Below are positions 10,240-18,962 of a DNA stretch of 64,000 bases, piece by piece (position 1 is the stretch's first letter; every line of letters begins with the position of its first letter). Under the pieces are notes generated by a model. The model did not search any database. It had not been told where the DNA came from and saw nothing but the letters and a program-made list of their open reading frames with translations. The DNA is from Pectobacterium parmentieri (GTDB taxonomy: Bacteria > Pseudomonadota > Gammaproteobacteria > Enterobacterales > Enterobacteriaceae). Location of the stretch: contig NZ_CP015749.1 of assembly GCF_001742145.1 (NCBI RefSeq), positions 744,001-808,000 on the forward strand, in the 5' to 3' direction. The position numbers were made by a program, and so were the translations under genes.

Positions 10240-10956
10240 ATGATTGGTCCGTTGATTAATGGTGCCGCTATCTTGATTGGTAGTGGGCTGGGCATTGCCT
10301 TGCGTCGCTTTATTCCCCAACGTTTGCAGGATGGCCTGCCTCCGGCGTTTGCGATGGTATCGATTGCAATGGGTATCACGCTGGTTGTTAAAGTTCAGCA
10401 ACTGCCGGCGGTGGCGCTGGCTATCGTGATTGGTGTTGCGTTAGGAGAATTGCTACGCATGGAGTCTGCCGTGCAGCGGGCTGGCATGATGATTCAAAAA
10501 GGATTAAACCGCGTTCTGCCTGCACAGGAACACCGTTTACCGCAGGATGTGTATACTCAGAATTTTACCGCGCTAATCGTCTTGTTTTGTGCCAGCGGTA
10601 CTGGTGTGGTTGGGGCGTTGACGGAAGGATTAACCGGTGATTATCAGCTACTGATTATCAAATCTGCTTTGGATATTTTCACCGCACTGATTTTTTCCAT
10701 CACGCTTGGCCTTGCTGTGATGTCGATTGCGATACCGCAGATGATTGTTCAGGCGCTGTTGTTCTTCTCCGCCAAATTGATTATGCCCTTTATGACAGAT
10801 GTCACGATGGGCGATTTTTCTGCCTGTGGTGGGATTATCATGATTGCCGTTGGGTTACGGATTGCGCAGATAAAATCATTTGCGGTGGTTAACTTTCTTC
10901 CCGCTTTGGTTTTGATTATTCCGCTCTCTCTCTATTGGCATCGGCTCTTCGCCTAA
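10240..10956 (+). CDS. DUF554 family membrane protein (YqgA-like)
   Basis: This integral membrane protein of unknown function resembles E. coli YqgA (DUF554). The 238 residues start MIGPLINGAAILIGSGLG, and the central motif LIVLFCASGTGVVGALTEGLTGD is strongly conserved in the family. About six to seven hydrophobic segments are present. I chose ATG 10240, with AGGAAAG six bases before it, over an in-frame TTG at 10219. It runs toward the next gene on the opposite strand and has no operon partner. The function is not known; do not read transport activity into it. Confidence 0.85.
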   Translation: MIGPLINGAAILIGSGLGIALRRFIPQRLQDGLPPAFAMVSIAMGITLVVKVQQLPAVALAIVIGVALGELLRMESAVQRAGMMIQKGLNRVLPAQEHRLPQDVYTQNFTALIVLFCASGTGVVGALTEGLTGDYQLLIIKSALDIFTALIFSITLGLAVMSIAIPQMIVQALLFFSAKLIMPFMTDVTMGDFSACGGIIMIAVGLRIAQIKSFAVVNFLPALVLIIPLSLYWHRLFA

Positions 10957-10970
10957 AGCACAACGTCGGG

Positions 10971-11369
10971 TTAGCGGTTGACGATCGAAGGCATGTCGCC
11001 GCTAAATATTTGTATAACTTCCTGGTCGGTAAGCGGCACAGTTTTGCTACACACATAAATATGCTTTCCTTGCGGGCTGATGCTCCTGGCGAGCTCTATG
11101 TAGCTGGCAAATTCTACTTGGCTGTGTCCGCCTTCATTCATCTCCATGGCATGGATGATGACCTTGTGCGAGGTGAATAGATCAACCAGTCGCTTTCCCG
11201 CCACTTTGCGTGAGAGTTGATCCAATAGCTTCATCGCCGGGATCATCTGTCCGAGCAGTAAGCGCGAGGTGGTAAAAGGGGGTTCTGATTGCCCGGCCAC
11301 CTCTTTTTTAGTGTCCACGTTTCTGAGCATCAGCGTATCGCGATATATTCTGATATAGAGGCTGGCCAT
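10971..11369 (-). CDS. Small uncharacterised protein (132 aa)
   Basis: I do not recognise this gene securely. The 132-residue product is soluble, without signal peptide or membrane span. It begins MASLYIRIYRDTLMLRNVDT and has a central segment HKVIIHAMEMNEGGHSQVE. The pattern of short beta strands followed by a nucleotide-loop-like GG motif faintly recalls the N-terminal part of actin-like MreB proteins; that is a weak impression, not a family call. AAGGAG precedes the start. It is convergent with the DUF554 gene (14 bases between the stops) and divergent from nadA. Confidence 0.7.
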   Translation of the reverse strand: MASLYIRIYRDTLMLRNVDTKKEVAGQSEPPFTTSRLLLGQMIPAMKLLDQLSRKVAGKRLVDLFTSHKVIIHAMEMNEGGHSQVEFASYIELARSISPQGKHIYVCSKTVPLTDQEVIQIFSGDMPSIVNR

Positions 11370-11429
11370 GCCATTTATCTCCTTGTCTCTCTTCTACAGA
11401 TAATACCTTTCATGCATTTCATTCCATTA

Positions 11430-11447
11430 TTTTAAGCATAATAAACA
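11430..11447. promoter_or_regulatory. Candidate NadR box 1 upstream of nadA
   Basis: TTTTAA-GCATAA-TAAACA matches the NadR consensus TGTTTA-N6-TAAACA at 10 of 12 positions, with one perfect half-site. It lies about 140 bases upstream of the nadA start. NadR repression of nadA-pnuC by NAD status is established in enterobacteria; binding here is inferred. Confidence 0.45.
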
Positions 11448-11503
11448 AAATGGTGTGTGATCTGGAAAAAATACCGCGACTTTGCGGCGTGTTTTCGGTA
11501 TTT

Positions 11504-11521
11504 TGTTTAGGATAAAAAACT
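11504..11521. promoter_or_regulatory. Candidate NadR box 2 upstream of nadA
   Basis: TGTTTA-GGATAA-AAAACT has one perfect NadR half-site and a second half matching four of six bases. It lies about 64 bases before the nadA start, at a plausible promoter position, and is 74 bases from box 1. Inference from the consensus. Confidence 0.45.
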
Positions 11522-11584
11522 CCGATACCGATGCTAAATCAGTGTTAGGTGTTGCAACCCGAATTATCATCGTGGAAATCCATA

Positions 11585-12646
11585 ATGAGTATTCTTTTTG
11601 ATAGCAATGAGACCATTTATCCCTTTCCGCCAAAGCCCAAGCCATTATCGGCTGATGCAAAACAGCACTATCGTAGCAGGATAAAGGCACTGCTGCGGGA
11701 AAGAAACGCGGTTATGGTTGCTCACTACTATACCGATCCTGAAATTCAAGCGTTGGCAGAAGAAACGGGCGGCTGTGTGGCGGATTCGCTGGAAATGGCG
11801 CGCTTCGGCAGCACCCATGCAGCATCGACGCTGTTGGTGGCGGGGGTCCGGTTTATGGGAGAGACGGCCAAGATCCTCAACCCAGAAAAGACGGTTCTGA
11901 TGCCCACATTGGAAGCCGAATGTTCGCTCGATCTCGGTTGCCCCATTGATGAATTTAGCCGTTTTTGTGATGCGCATCCAGATAGAACCGTGGTGGTGTA
12001 TGCCAATACTTCAGCGGCGGTGAAAGCGCGTGCAGATTGGGTTGTCACATCCAGCATCGCGGTGGAGTTGATCGAACATCTGGATAGTCTGGGAGAAAAG
12101 ATTATTTGGGCACCGGATCGCCATCTGGGAAGCTATGTGCAAAAGCAGACAGGGGCGGATGTTCTGTGCTGGCAGGGTGCGTGCATTGTGCATGACGAGT
12201 TTAAAACGCAGGCGCTGCAGCGTATGAAGATCCTGTACCCCGATGCGGCGATTTTGGTTCATCCAGAATCACCACAGAGTGTGGTAGAGATGGCTGACGC
12301 CGTTGGGTCAACCAGCCAGTTGATTCAGGCGGCGAAAACACTGCCACAGCGCGAACTGATTGTGGCAACCGATCGTGGCATTTTCTACAAGATGCAGCAG
12401 GCCTGCCCGGAGAAAACATTGCTGGAAGCGCCGACTGCGGGAGAGGGAGCAACCTGCCGTAGTTGCGCTCACTGCCCGTGGATGGCGATGAATGGGCTGG
12501 AGGCGATTGCTAACGGTCTGGAGCAAGGTGGCCATGAACATGAGATTCATGTTGATGCAGCCCTGCGAGAAGGCGCGTTAATCCCGCTGAATCGCATGCT
12601 GGATTTTGCGGCTTCGCTAAAATTGCGTGTGAAGGGGAATGCCTGA
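11585..12646 (+). CDS. nadA: Quinolinate synthase A
   Basis: NadA condenses iminoaspartate with dihydroxyacetone phosphate to quinolinate, the second step of NAD synthesis, using a [4Fe-4S] cluster. The three cluster cysteine regions are visible: [16 protein letters not shown] and the C-terminal CRSCAHCPW. The 353-residue form from ATG 11585 ([18 protein letters not shown]) fits the family better than the longer frame from 11549. It is followed by pnuC, 58 bases on, as in E. coli, so the pair joins NAD synthesis with nicotinamide riboside uptake. Two NadR-like boxes lie upstream. Confidence 0.97.
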   Translation: MSILFDSNETIYPFPPKPKPLSADAKQHYRSRIKALLRERNAVMVAHYYTDPEIQALAEETGGCVADSLEMARFGSTHAASTLLVAGVRFMGETAKILNPEKTVLMPTLEAECSLDLGCPIDEFSRFCDAHPDRTVVVYANTSAAVKARADWVVTSSIAVELIEHLDSLGEKIIWAPDRHLGSYVQKQTGADVLCWQGACIVHDEFKTQALQRMKILYPDAAILVHPESPQSVVEMADAVGSTSQLIQAAKTLPQRELIVATDRGIFYKMQQACPEKTLLEAPTAGEGATCRSCAHCPWMAMNGLEAIANGLEQGGHEHEIHVDAALREGALIPLNRMLDFAASLKLRVKGNA

Positions 12647-12704
12647 CGGGGATCCCAGGCAGTTTGATAGGCGTTTCTTACAATAATTGAGACAGGGTGG
12701 TGAG

Positions 12705-13430
12705 ATGGATTTTTTTAGTACCAGTAATATTTTAATTCATATCCCTTTTGGCGAAGGGGGATATGAGCTTTCCTGGATTGAAGCGATCGGCACGCTGTTT
12801 GGCTTGCTGTGTATCTGGTTCGCGAGTCAGGAAAAAAATATCAACTATCTGTTTGGGTTGATTAATGTCACGCTGTTTGCCGTGATCTTTTTCCAGATCC
12901 AACTGTACGCCAGCCTGTTACTACAAATTTTCTTCTTCGCCGCCAATATTTATGGCTGGTACGCCTGGACGCGTAAGACCGATGCGCAGGGAGTGGAGTT
13001 GCGTATCCGCTGGCTGCCGGTGCAGAAGCTGATTGGCTGGTCGGTGGCCTGTATTATCACGATTGGCTTGATGACGTTCTACATTGATGCGGTATTTGTG
13101 GTGCTGACGCGTATCGCTGTTTCTGGCATGCAGGGACTCGGATTGGCGGTGCAGATGCCTAATCTTCAGCCAGATGCGTTCCCATTCTGGGATTCCACCA
13201 TGATGGTGTTGTCGATCGTGGCGATGATCCTGATGACGCGTAAATACGTCGAGAACTGGCTGCTGTGGGTGGTGATTGATGTGATAAGCGTGGTGATTTT
13301 TGCTTATCAGGGCGTGTATGCGATGGCGGTAGAATACGCGATCCTGACGTTGATTGCCCTGAACGGTTCCTGGTTGTGGATTAAGAGCGCACAGGAAAAT
13401 CGCGTCAGTATGGTTTCAAACGGCGCGTAA
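12705..13430 (+). CDS. pnuC: Nicotinamide riboside transporter PnuC
   Basis: PnuC carries nicotinamide riboside across the inner membrane by facilitated diffusion, supplying NAD salvage. The 241 residues have about seven membrane helices and the family motifs NYLFGLINVTLF, AANIYGWYAW and NWLLWVVIDVISV. ATG 12705 (MDFFSTSNILIHIPFG) matches the E. coli start and has GGTGGTGAG before it, so I reject the TTG at 12687. It lies 58 bases after nadA and is convergent with zitB. Confidence 0.96.
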   Translation: MDFFSTSNILIHIPFGEGGYELSWIEAIGTLFGLLCIWFASQEKNINYLFGLINVTLFAVIFFQIQLYASLLLQIFFFAANIYGWYAWTRKTDAQGVELRIRWLPVQKLIGWSVACIITIGLMTFYIDAVFVVLTRIAVSGMQGLGLAVQMPNLQPDAFPFWDSTMMVLSIVAMILMTRKYVENWLLWVVIDVISVVIFAYQGVYAMAVEYAILTLIALNGSWLWIKSAQENRVSMVSNGA

Positions 13431-13437
13431 TCCAAAC

Positions 13438-14370
13438 TTAATGCTTGTGATGGTGGCCTTCTGTATCATGGCTTTCCTGATGAAAAGAGCAGTGGTCATC
13501 ATCACAGCGTTGATATTCCATCTGAACCGTCGCGTGTTCAATCTGATAATGCTTCAGTAAATATTCCTGGATACGTCTTAACAATGCATCGTGATCGTGA
13601 GGTGGAACCACTTGTGCATGCAGTGTCATCATGGTTTTTTCACCAACCTGCCACAAATGAACATGGTGGATATTCCTGACCTCGGGGATATTCAGCGTCA
13701 GATCCTTCTGTAGAACCTCAACGCTGAGTTGGCTCGGTGTGCCTTCTAGCAGTTCGTGAATACTTTCTTTCAACAGCGACCATGCACTGCGTAGCACCAG
13801 ACACGACACTAAAACAGAGAGAATCGGGTCGATAGGCGTCCAGTTGGTATAAAGGATGATGACGGCGGCAGCAATCGCACCGACGGAGCCCAGTAGATCG
13901 CCCAGCACATGTAGGGCCGCCGCACGGACGTTAATGTTTTTCTCTTCGCTGCCGTGGTGTAACAGCCAAAACGCCACGATGTTTGCCAGCAGCCCGGCAA
14001 TGGCGACAAGCAACATGGGGACGCCAGCAACGGGCTGAGGGTCATAGAAGCGTTGAATGGCTTCCCAGAAGATGAAGCCGGTAATCAGTATCAACGTCAG
14101 TGCGTTCACAAAGGCGGCGAGGGTGGTGAGCCGTAAATAACCGAAGGTATGGCGCGCATTGGGCTTACGCTGAGCGAAACGTACAGCGATAAGGGCGACG
14201 AACAGCGCAGCGGCATCCGTCAGCATATGACCCGCATCCGCAAGTAGAGCAAGAGAGCCGGACAGCAGACCGCCAATGACTTCTGCCACCATAAACGTGG
14301 CGGTAATGATAAATGCGGCCGACAGACGTTTACTGTTGCTGGATCCCGTGTGGCTGTGATTATGTGCCAT
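13438..14370 (-). CDS. zitB: Zinc efflux transporter ZitB (cation diffusion facilitator)
   Basis: ZitB exports Zn(II) in exchange for protons across the inner membrane. The 310 residues hold six membrane helices (about 15-200), the metal-site motif [12 protein letters not shown] (HxxxD, about residue 45), a second HxxxD in HVLGDLLGS, and a cytoplasmic C-terminal domain. Both ends are His-rich (HNHSH; HHKH), as usual for ZitB. It stands alone on the minus strand between pnuC and aroG, the same position as in E. coli. Confidence 0.95.
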   Translation of the reverse strand: MAHNHSHTGSSNSKRLSAAFIITATFMVAEVIGGLLSGSLALLADAGHMLTDAAALFVALIAVRFAQRKPNARHTFGYLRLTTLAAFVNALTLILITGFIFWEAIQRFYDPQPVAGVPMLLVAIAGLLANIVAFWLLHHGSEEKNINVRAAALHVLGDLLGSVGAIAAAVIILYTNWTPIDPILSVLVSCLVLRSAWSLLKESIHELLEGTPSQLSVEVLQKDLTLNIPEVRNIHHVHLWQVGEKTMMTLHAQVVPPHDHDALLRRIQEYLLKHYQIEHATVQMEYQRCDDDHCSFHQESHDTEGHHHKH

Positions 14371-14665
14371 AAATTACCCTAAGTTTCGTTGCTATGCTGC
14401 GTTACTGGAACCCGACAGAGAAACCTATCCTACCGCTCGCTGGCCTGTCGATAGGGCTATTTTCTGGTGAAAATAGGACGGATGCGGCATCTGAGAGCAT
14501 TTGATCGCGTAAATCCTACTGATTTCAGCGCCCCGATAACACCAGCTTGACATATAATAATCAATCTTCAATATGAAACATCCCGTTTTTCAGGCTGCCC
14601 GCACAGGTGGGATGGCGCATATTGGATGGGGTTAACATACCGTTTCGGAACCGATGGATTTATTT

Positions 14666-15721
14666 ATGAATTACCAAAATGACGATTTAAGAATTAAAGA
14701 GATCAATGAACTTTTGCCGCCGGTTGCTTTGTTAGAAAAGTTTCCAGCCACGGAGAAGGCCGCGGAAACGGTATCGTTCGCGCGTACAGCCATCCATAAA
14801 ATTCTTAACGGCAATGACGATCGCCTGCTGGTGGTGATTGGCCCTTGCTCGATCCATGATACAAAAGCGGCGAAAGAGTACGCCGCGCGTCTGCTGACGT
14901 TGCGCAATGAGCTGAACGACGATCTGGAAGTGGTTATGCGGGTTTATTTTGAGAAGCCGCGTACCACAATTGGCTGGAAAGGGCTCATCAACGATCCGCA
15001 CATGAATAATAGTTTCCAGATCAATGATGGTTTGCGCATTGCGCGCCAACTGCTGTTGGAAATTAACGATATCGGTTTACCGGCTGCGGGTGAGTTTCTG
15101 GACATGATTACCCCGCAATACATGGCGGATTTGATGAGCTGGGGCGCTATCGGCGCACGTACTACGGAATCTCAGGTACACCGTGAGCTGGCATCTGGCC
15201 TGTCATGTCCTGTTGGCTTTAAAAACGGTACGGACGGCACGATCAAGGTAGCGATTGATGCGATCAACGCTGCCAGCGCACCACACTGCTTCCTGTCTGT
15301 CACCAAATGGGGTCATTCGGCTATCGTGAATACCAGCGGTAATAACGATTGCCACATTATCTTACGCGGTGGTAAAACGCCGAACTACAGCGCAGAGCAT
15401 GTTAAAGACGTGAAAGTTGGTCTGGAAAAAGCGGGTCTGACTCCACAGGTCATGATCGATTTTAGCCATGCGAACAGCAGCAAGCAGTTCAAAAAGCAGA
15501 TGGAAGTCTGTACTGATGTCTGTGGGCAGATCGCTCAGGGCGAAAAAGCGATTATGGGTGTGATGGTGGAAAGCCATCTGGTTGAAGGCAACCAGAATCT
15601 GGAAAGTGGTGAGCCGCTGGTTTATGGCCGTAGCGTGACCGATGCTTGCATTGGCTGGGAAGATACGGAATCTCTGCTGCGTCAGTTAGCGTCTGCTGTA
15701 CGCGAACGCCGCAGCAAGTAA
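14666..15721 (+). CDS. aroG: 3-deoxy-7-phosphoheptulonate synthase, phenylalanine-sensitive
   Basis: AroG joins phosphoenolpyruvate and erythrose 4-phosphate to DAHP, the first step of aromatic amino acid synthesis. The 351 residues from ATG 14666 (MNYQNDDLRIKEI) match the E. coli protein; an upstream ATG at 14654 adds four residues and fits less well. The motifs GPCSIHD, KPRTTIGWKG and GARTTESQ are intact. The Pro-Gln pair of the feedback pocket (MITPQY) and the Ser in ELASGLS are present, which suggests inhibition by phenylalanine. The upstream gap holds a TTGACA at about 14547, but no clear TyrR box was found. Confidence 0.97.
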   Translation: MNYQNDDLRIKEINELLPPVALLEKFPATEKAAETVSFARTAIHKILNGNDDRLLVVIGPCSIHDTKAAKEYAARLLTLRNELNDDLEVVMRVYFEKPRTTIGWKGLINDPHMNNSFQINDGLRIARQLLLEINDIGLPAAGEFLDMITPQYMADLMSWGAIGARTTESQVHRELASGLSCPVGFKNGTDGTIKVAIDAINAASAPHCFLSVTKWGHSAIVNTSGNNDCHIILRGGKTPNYSAEHVKDVKVGLEKAGLTPQVMIDFSHANSSKQFKKQMEVCTDVCGQIAQGEKAIMGVMVESHLVEGNQNLESGEPLVYGRSVTDACIGWEDTESLLRQLASAVRERRSK

Positions 15722-15758
15722 TATCGAATGGCGTGCTATCCGGTACGCCAGTGAAAAA

Positions 15759-15819
15759 ACGGCAGTGAAAGTCTTGCGTTTTGTGTTCGTGAAAACGCAA
15801 ACCGGGCCAACACTGCCGT
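15759..15819. terminator. Nested double inverted repeat after aroG
   Basis: The outer arms ACGGCAGTG (15759-15767) and CACTGCCGT (15811-15819) enclose an inner perfect hairpin, TTGCGTTTT (15774-15782) with AAAACGCAA (15792-15800). It lies between the stops of convergent aroG and the DoxX gene, so it could end transcription from both sides. There is no long T-run, so the terminator role is inferred. Confidence 0.5.
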
Positions 15820-15836
15820 CAATGATAAATGCCCAC

Positions 15837-16226
15837 CTAGTGACGTCTTGCATCAAGGCTAAATTTGCTCGGCCCAAAAGCCACAATTTGTAACAGTCCC
15901 CCCACAATGATTATATTTTTAAGAAAATTAATCATCGCATTCTGGTCTGCAAAATTATGATGGAAAAACACCGCCGTGGCGACGGTAAAGGCGGACAGCA
16001 CGAGAGCAACCACTCGCGTGTGGTAACCAATAAGTAAAAGAATTCCTCCGCCGATTTCGACCACTAAGGCGATCAAATAACCGAGAAGAGGAAAGGGTAA
16101 ACCGACCGAGGTGATGTAGCCTTGGGTGGCTTCTGATGCACCAATTTTGCTCAGGCCACTCAGTACAAAAACAATTGCAATGAGTGCTCGGCCGATTGTT
16201 GAAATGATTGAAGCATTCTTTTCCAT
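15837..16226 (-). CDS. DoxX family membrane protein
   Basis: A small four-helix inner-membrane protein of the DoxX family; members are linked to thiol and oxidative stress, but a precise reaction is rarely known. The 129 residues show four hydrophobic segments and the family motifs IAIVFVLSGLSKI (about 16-28) and ALVVEIGGGILLLIG (about 53-67). It follows the azoreductase gene by 31 bases on the same strand, so the two probably form an operon. Pairing of a quinone/azo reductase with DoxX suggests a role against quinones or electrophiles; that is inference. Confidence 0.85.
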   Translation of the reverse strand: MEKNASIISTIGRALIAIVFVLSGLSKIGASEATQGYITSVGLPFPLLGYLIALVVEIGGGILLLIGYHTRVVALVLSAFTVATAVFFHHNFADQNAMINFLKNIIIVGGLLQIVAFGPSKFSLDARRH

Positions 16227-16257
16227 GGCGATTCCCTTTCTTGGTCTGTTGGCGTTG

Positions 16258-16872
16258 TTAGGCTTCTAACGTTGCAATGCTGAGCTTTGCCTGGCTAATG
16301 ATGGCTGATTTAGTTGCTTCATTTCCCAGGCCCAAGCCTTCGGCGCGGATGACCGTTACATCGGTCAGGCCGATAAAACCAAGTACAGCCTTCAGATACG
16401 TTTCGTGATGTTCAAGCGTGGCGGTAGCATCATCACTACTGTAGGTTCCGCCGCGAGTTGAAGCGATGAACAGTTTCTTCCCTTTCTGTATTAGCCCTTG
16501 CGGTCCGTTGGGCCCGTAAGCAAATGTGCGTCCGCCGATAACGACACGATCAATCCAGGTTTTGAGTTGGGAAGAAACGGTAAAGTTATACATGGGGGCA
16601 CCAATGACAATGATCTCGGCGGCAAAGAGATCGTTGATATAAGCATCGCCATGGGCAATTTCGTCGCTCAATTGCGGATCGGGATTGCCACCGCCGCGAA
16701 TTACGGCCATATATGCTCCAGAAAGATGACCCACGGCATCTTCGACAAGATCGCGATAGACGACCTCGGAACCTGGGTGTAATTCACGCAGCCTTACGAC
16801 AATATCGGCGGAAAGTTGTCGGCTGACGGAATAGTCGCCGAGTATGCTGGAATCGATATGAAGAATTTTCAT
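16258..16872 (-). CDS. FMN-dependent NADH azoreductase / quinone reductase
   Basis: A flavodoxin-fold enzyme of the AzoR family that reduces quinones and azo compounds with two electrons from NAD(P)H via FMN. The 204 residues from ATG 16872 start MKILHIDSSILGDYSVSRQ, the FMN-phosphate loop of the family. The motif APMYNFTVSSQLKTWIDRV (about 93-111) and STRGGTYSS are also typical. A longer frame starts 45 bases upstream but lacks the family's beginning. Upstream lie a perfect LysR-type operator and the LysR gene itself, all on the same strand. I leave the symbol open because several AzoR paralogues exist. Confidence 0.88.
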   Translation of the reverse strand: MKILHIDSSILGDYSVSRQLSADIVVRLRELHPGSEVVYRDLVEDAVGHLSGAYMAVIRGGGNPDPQLSDEIAHGDAYINDLFAAEIIVIGAPMYNFTVSSQLKTWIDRVVIGGRTFAYGPNGPQGLIQKGKKLFIASTRGGTYSSDDATATLEHHETYLKAVLGFIGLTDVTVIRAEGLGLGNEATKSAIISQAKLSIATLEA

Positions 16873-16992
16873 AAGGTGACTTCCTGACTGGTTTCGTAGC
16901 ATAACGAATAAGCACAACGATCAGGCACCGATCGTTTCCATGTCAGTATATTTGCGCTAAAGACACCCGAAAACCCGATATTTTCCGAACGA

Positions 16993-17015
16993 ACCTATCG
17001 GTTCCTGCGATAGGT
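16993..17015. promoter_or_regulatory. LysR-type operator upstream of the azoreductase gene
   Basis: ACCTATCG (16993-17000) and CGATAGGT (17008-17015) form a perfect 8-bp inverted repeat with a 7-base spacer. The inner T and A are 11 bases apart, matching the T-N11-A rule for LysR-family sites. It sits in the 172-base gap between the LysR gene and the azoreductase, about 121 bases before the latter's start. A stem-loop ending the LysR transcript is an alternative. Confidence 0.65.
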
Positions 17016-17044
17016 CGGTGTGAGCCGAACGCCTTTTTGAGCGT

Positions 17045-17959
17045 TTATTGGCCAGCGGTTGTTTCCCCATGAAGACTTTTCAGGCGGTCAAGGAACCAAC
17101 GCCCGGCAGGGCCGGGGGGCGCTGCTGTTCGGTAGATGGTGGACATGGGGACAGAGATGCCTGCGGGCGGGACATCCTCAAGCATCAGTTCAACCAGCTC
17201 TCCTTCTGCAATGTTACGCTGTACTACGTGTAATGGCATACCGCCCCAGCCTAGTCCGCTAAGAAGAAAAGCGTGCTTGGCAAATAAGTCCGTGAGCCGC
17301 CAGGTCGATGAGGACATAACGGCGTATTCAATCCCCTCGGATAGGCTTGTTCGGTCGGTAAGGACAAGCTGCACATGCTTTACCAGTTCCGATTTAGGGA
17401 TGAATCCCCTGAATGCGGCAAGCGGATGATTACGTGAGGCGACCATAACCAGTGTGATGCCAGCAAGGTGCTCGGTGCTCAGTGAGGCAAGCGCGCTCGG
17501 CAAGGCCGCGACAGCCCCGATCGCCGCCGTCCCGTCGAGCACGCGATGATAGGTGGCTCCCAGCGCCTCGACGAACACTCGAAGAGGCGTACCAGGAAAG
17601 CGCTGTTTGAACTCGTTTGCAATAGTAGCAACAGTGGCAATAGGAAACAGCACATCGATGACAACGGAAAGCTCTGCTTCCAGCCCTTCTGATAACCCCT
17701 TTGCCCGTGCTTTCATGAAATCGACAGAGGTTACGATGCCGCGTGCATCGGCCAGCAAAGCCTGCCCAGCCGGAGTGAGTTTGGGATATCGCCCGGACCG
17801 ATCGAATAATTGAACGCCCATCTGCGCTTCGAGATTACTCACCAAATCGCTGATGACAGATTGCGCGCGATAGAGTTTGCGTGCTGCGGCGGAGAAGCTT
17901 CCTTCATCAACTGCAACGATGAATGTTCTTAATTGATCAAGCGATACTCCATTTATCAT
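17045..17959 (-). CDS. LysR family transcriptional regulator
   Basis: A DNA-binding regulator with an N-terminal winged helix-turn-helix (about residues 6-65: LDQLRTFIVAVDEGSFSAAA, then LFDRSGRYPKLTPAG) and a C-terminal effector-binding domain (about 90-300). I place the start at ATG 17959, giving 304 residues, because the longer frame needs a TTG and the HTH begins normally six residues after this ATG. It is followed on the same strand by the azoreductase and DoxX genes, which are its likely targets through the palindrome at 16993-17015. The effector is unknown. Confidence 0.88.
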   Translation of the reverse strand: MINGVSLDQLRTFIVAVDEGSFSAAARKLYRAQSVISDLVSNLEAQMGVQLFDRSGRYPKLTPAGQALLADARGIVTSVDFMKARAKGLSEGLEAELSVVIDVLFPIATVATIANEFKQRFPGTPLRVFVEALGATYHRVLDGTAAIGAVAALPSALASLSTEHLAGITLVMVASRNHPLAAFRGFIPKSELVKHVQLVLTDRTSLSEGIEYAVMSSSTWRLTDLFAKHAFLLSGLGWGGMPLHVVQRNIAEGELVELMLEDVPPAGISVPMSTIYRTAAPPGPAGRWFLDRLKSLHGETTAGQ

Positions 17960-18026
17960 ACAAAGTAGCCCTCGTCTTTTTATCAATGAGGCATTGATTG
18001 TGAATGCCAGTGCTGAAGATTATGAA

Positions 18027-18060
18027 ATAAAAAAACCCGGCACAGGCCGGGTTTTTTTAT
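18027..18060. terminator. Bidirectional terminator between the LysR region and gpmA
   Basis: ACCCGGC/GCCGGGT-type stem (around CCCGG-cacagg-CCGGG) flanked by A-runs on the left and a T-run on the right. It lies just after the gpmA stop on the minus strand, where the A-run reads as a U-tract, and upstream of the LysR gene. Confidence 0.85.
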
Positions 18061-18072
18061 TTCAAAGGTAAA

Positions 18073-18825
18073 TTACTTCGCTTTACCCTGGTTCGCTACT
18101 GCGGCAGCTTTTGCGGCGATTTCATCCGCGTTGCCCAGATAGTAACGTTTGATTGGTTTGAAGTTCTCGTCGAACTCATACACCAACGGTACGCCAGTTG
18201 GGATATTCAGTTCCAGAATTTCGTCTTCACCCATGTTGTCCAGGTATTTCACCAGGGCACGCAACGAGTTACCGTGAGCCGCAACGATCACACGCTCACC
18301 GCTCTTGATGCGTGGCAGGATGGTTTCGGTCCAGTAAGGCACAACGCGTTCGATGGTCAGAGCCAGGCTTTCAGTCAGCGGTAGCTCTTTGTCACTCAGC
18401 GCTGCATAACGTGGATCGTGGCCTGGAAAACGTTCGTCATCACGCGTCAACTCTGGAGGCGTGATGGCGAAACCACGACGCCATTGTTTAACCTGCTCGT
18501 CACCGTATTTTTCAGCGGTTTCGGCTTTGTTCAGACCCTGCAGCGCACCGTAATGGCGCTCGTTCAGTTTCCAGGATTTCTCAACTGGCAACCAGGCTTG
18601 ATCCAGCTCGTCCAGTACGTTCCACAGTGTATGAATGGCACGTTTCAGCACGGAGGTATACGCGAAATCAAAGGCAAAACCTTCGTCTTTCAGCAGTTGA
18701 CCTGCGGCTTTGGCTTCTGAACGGCCCTTGTCGGACAGATCAACATCGTACCAGCCTGTGAAGCGGTTTTCGTTGTTCCACTGGCTCTCACCGTGTCTTA
18801 CCAGTACTAGCTTAGTTACAGCCAT
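18073..18825 (-). CDS. gpmA: 2,3-bisphosphoglycerate-dependent phosphoglycerate mutase
   Basis: GpmA interconverts 3- and 2-phosphoglycerate in glycolysis. The 250 residues from ATG 18825 equal the E. coli length; the longer frame upstream has no family match. The phosphohistidine is His11 in [12 protein letters not shown], and the second catalytic His is in [13 protein letters not shown]. The start MAVTKLVLV follows AAGGAG. The gene is monocistronic, with its own terminator. The neighbouring aroG and gal genes are also neighbours of gpmA in E. coli. Confidence 0.97.
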   Translation of the reverse strand: MAVTKLVLVRHGESQWNNENRFTGWYDVDLSDKGRSEAKAAGQLLKDEGFAFDFAYTSVLKRAIHTLWNVLDELDQAWLPVEKSWKLNERHYGALQGLNKAETAEKYGDEQVKQWRRGFAITPPELTRDDERFPGHDPRYAALSDKELPLTESLALTIERVVPYWTETILPRIKSGERVIVAAHGNSLRALVKYLDNMGEDEILELNIPTGVPLVYEFDENFKPIKRYYLGNADEIAAKAAAVANQGKAK

Positions 18826-18962
18826 AGCTAAACTCCTTCCTATCCTAAGATTTCTGTGATAACTGATTTCATTATAGGGGGGGAGAACGGTTATCGGCAA
18901 TCGATAGTCGATGGCAAGCGTGATTTATCCGCAGGTTATTTGCGTAAAATCACGCTCGGGCT

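Noticed and set aside
14371..14665. TyrR box upstream of aroG
   Set aside because: No match to TGTAAA-N6-TTTACA was found; only a TTGACA without a well-spaced -10.
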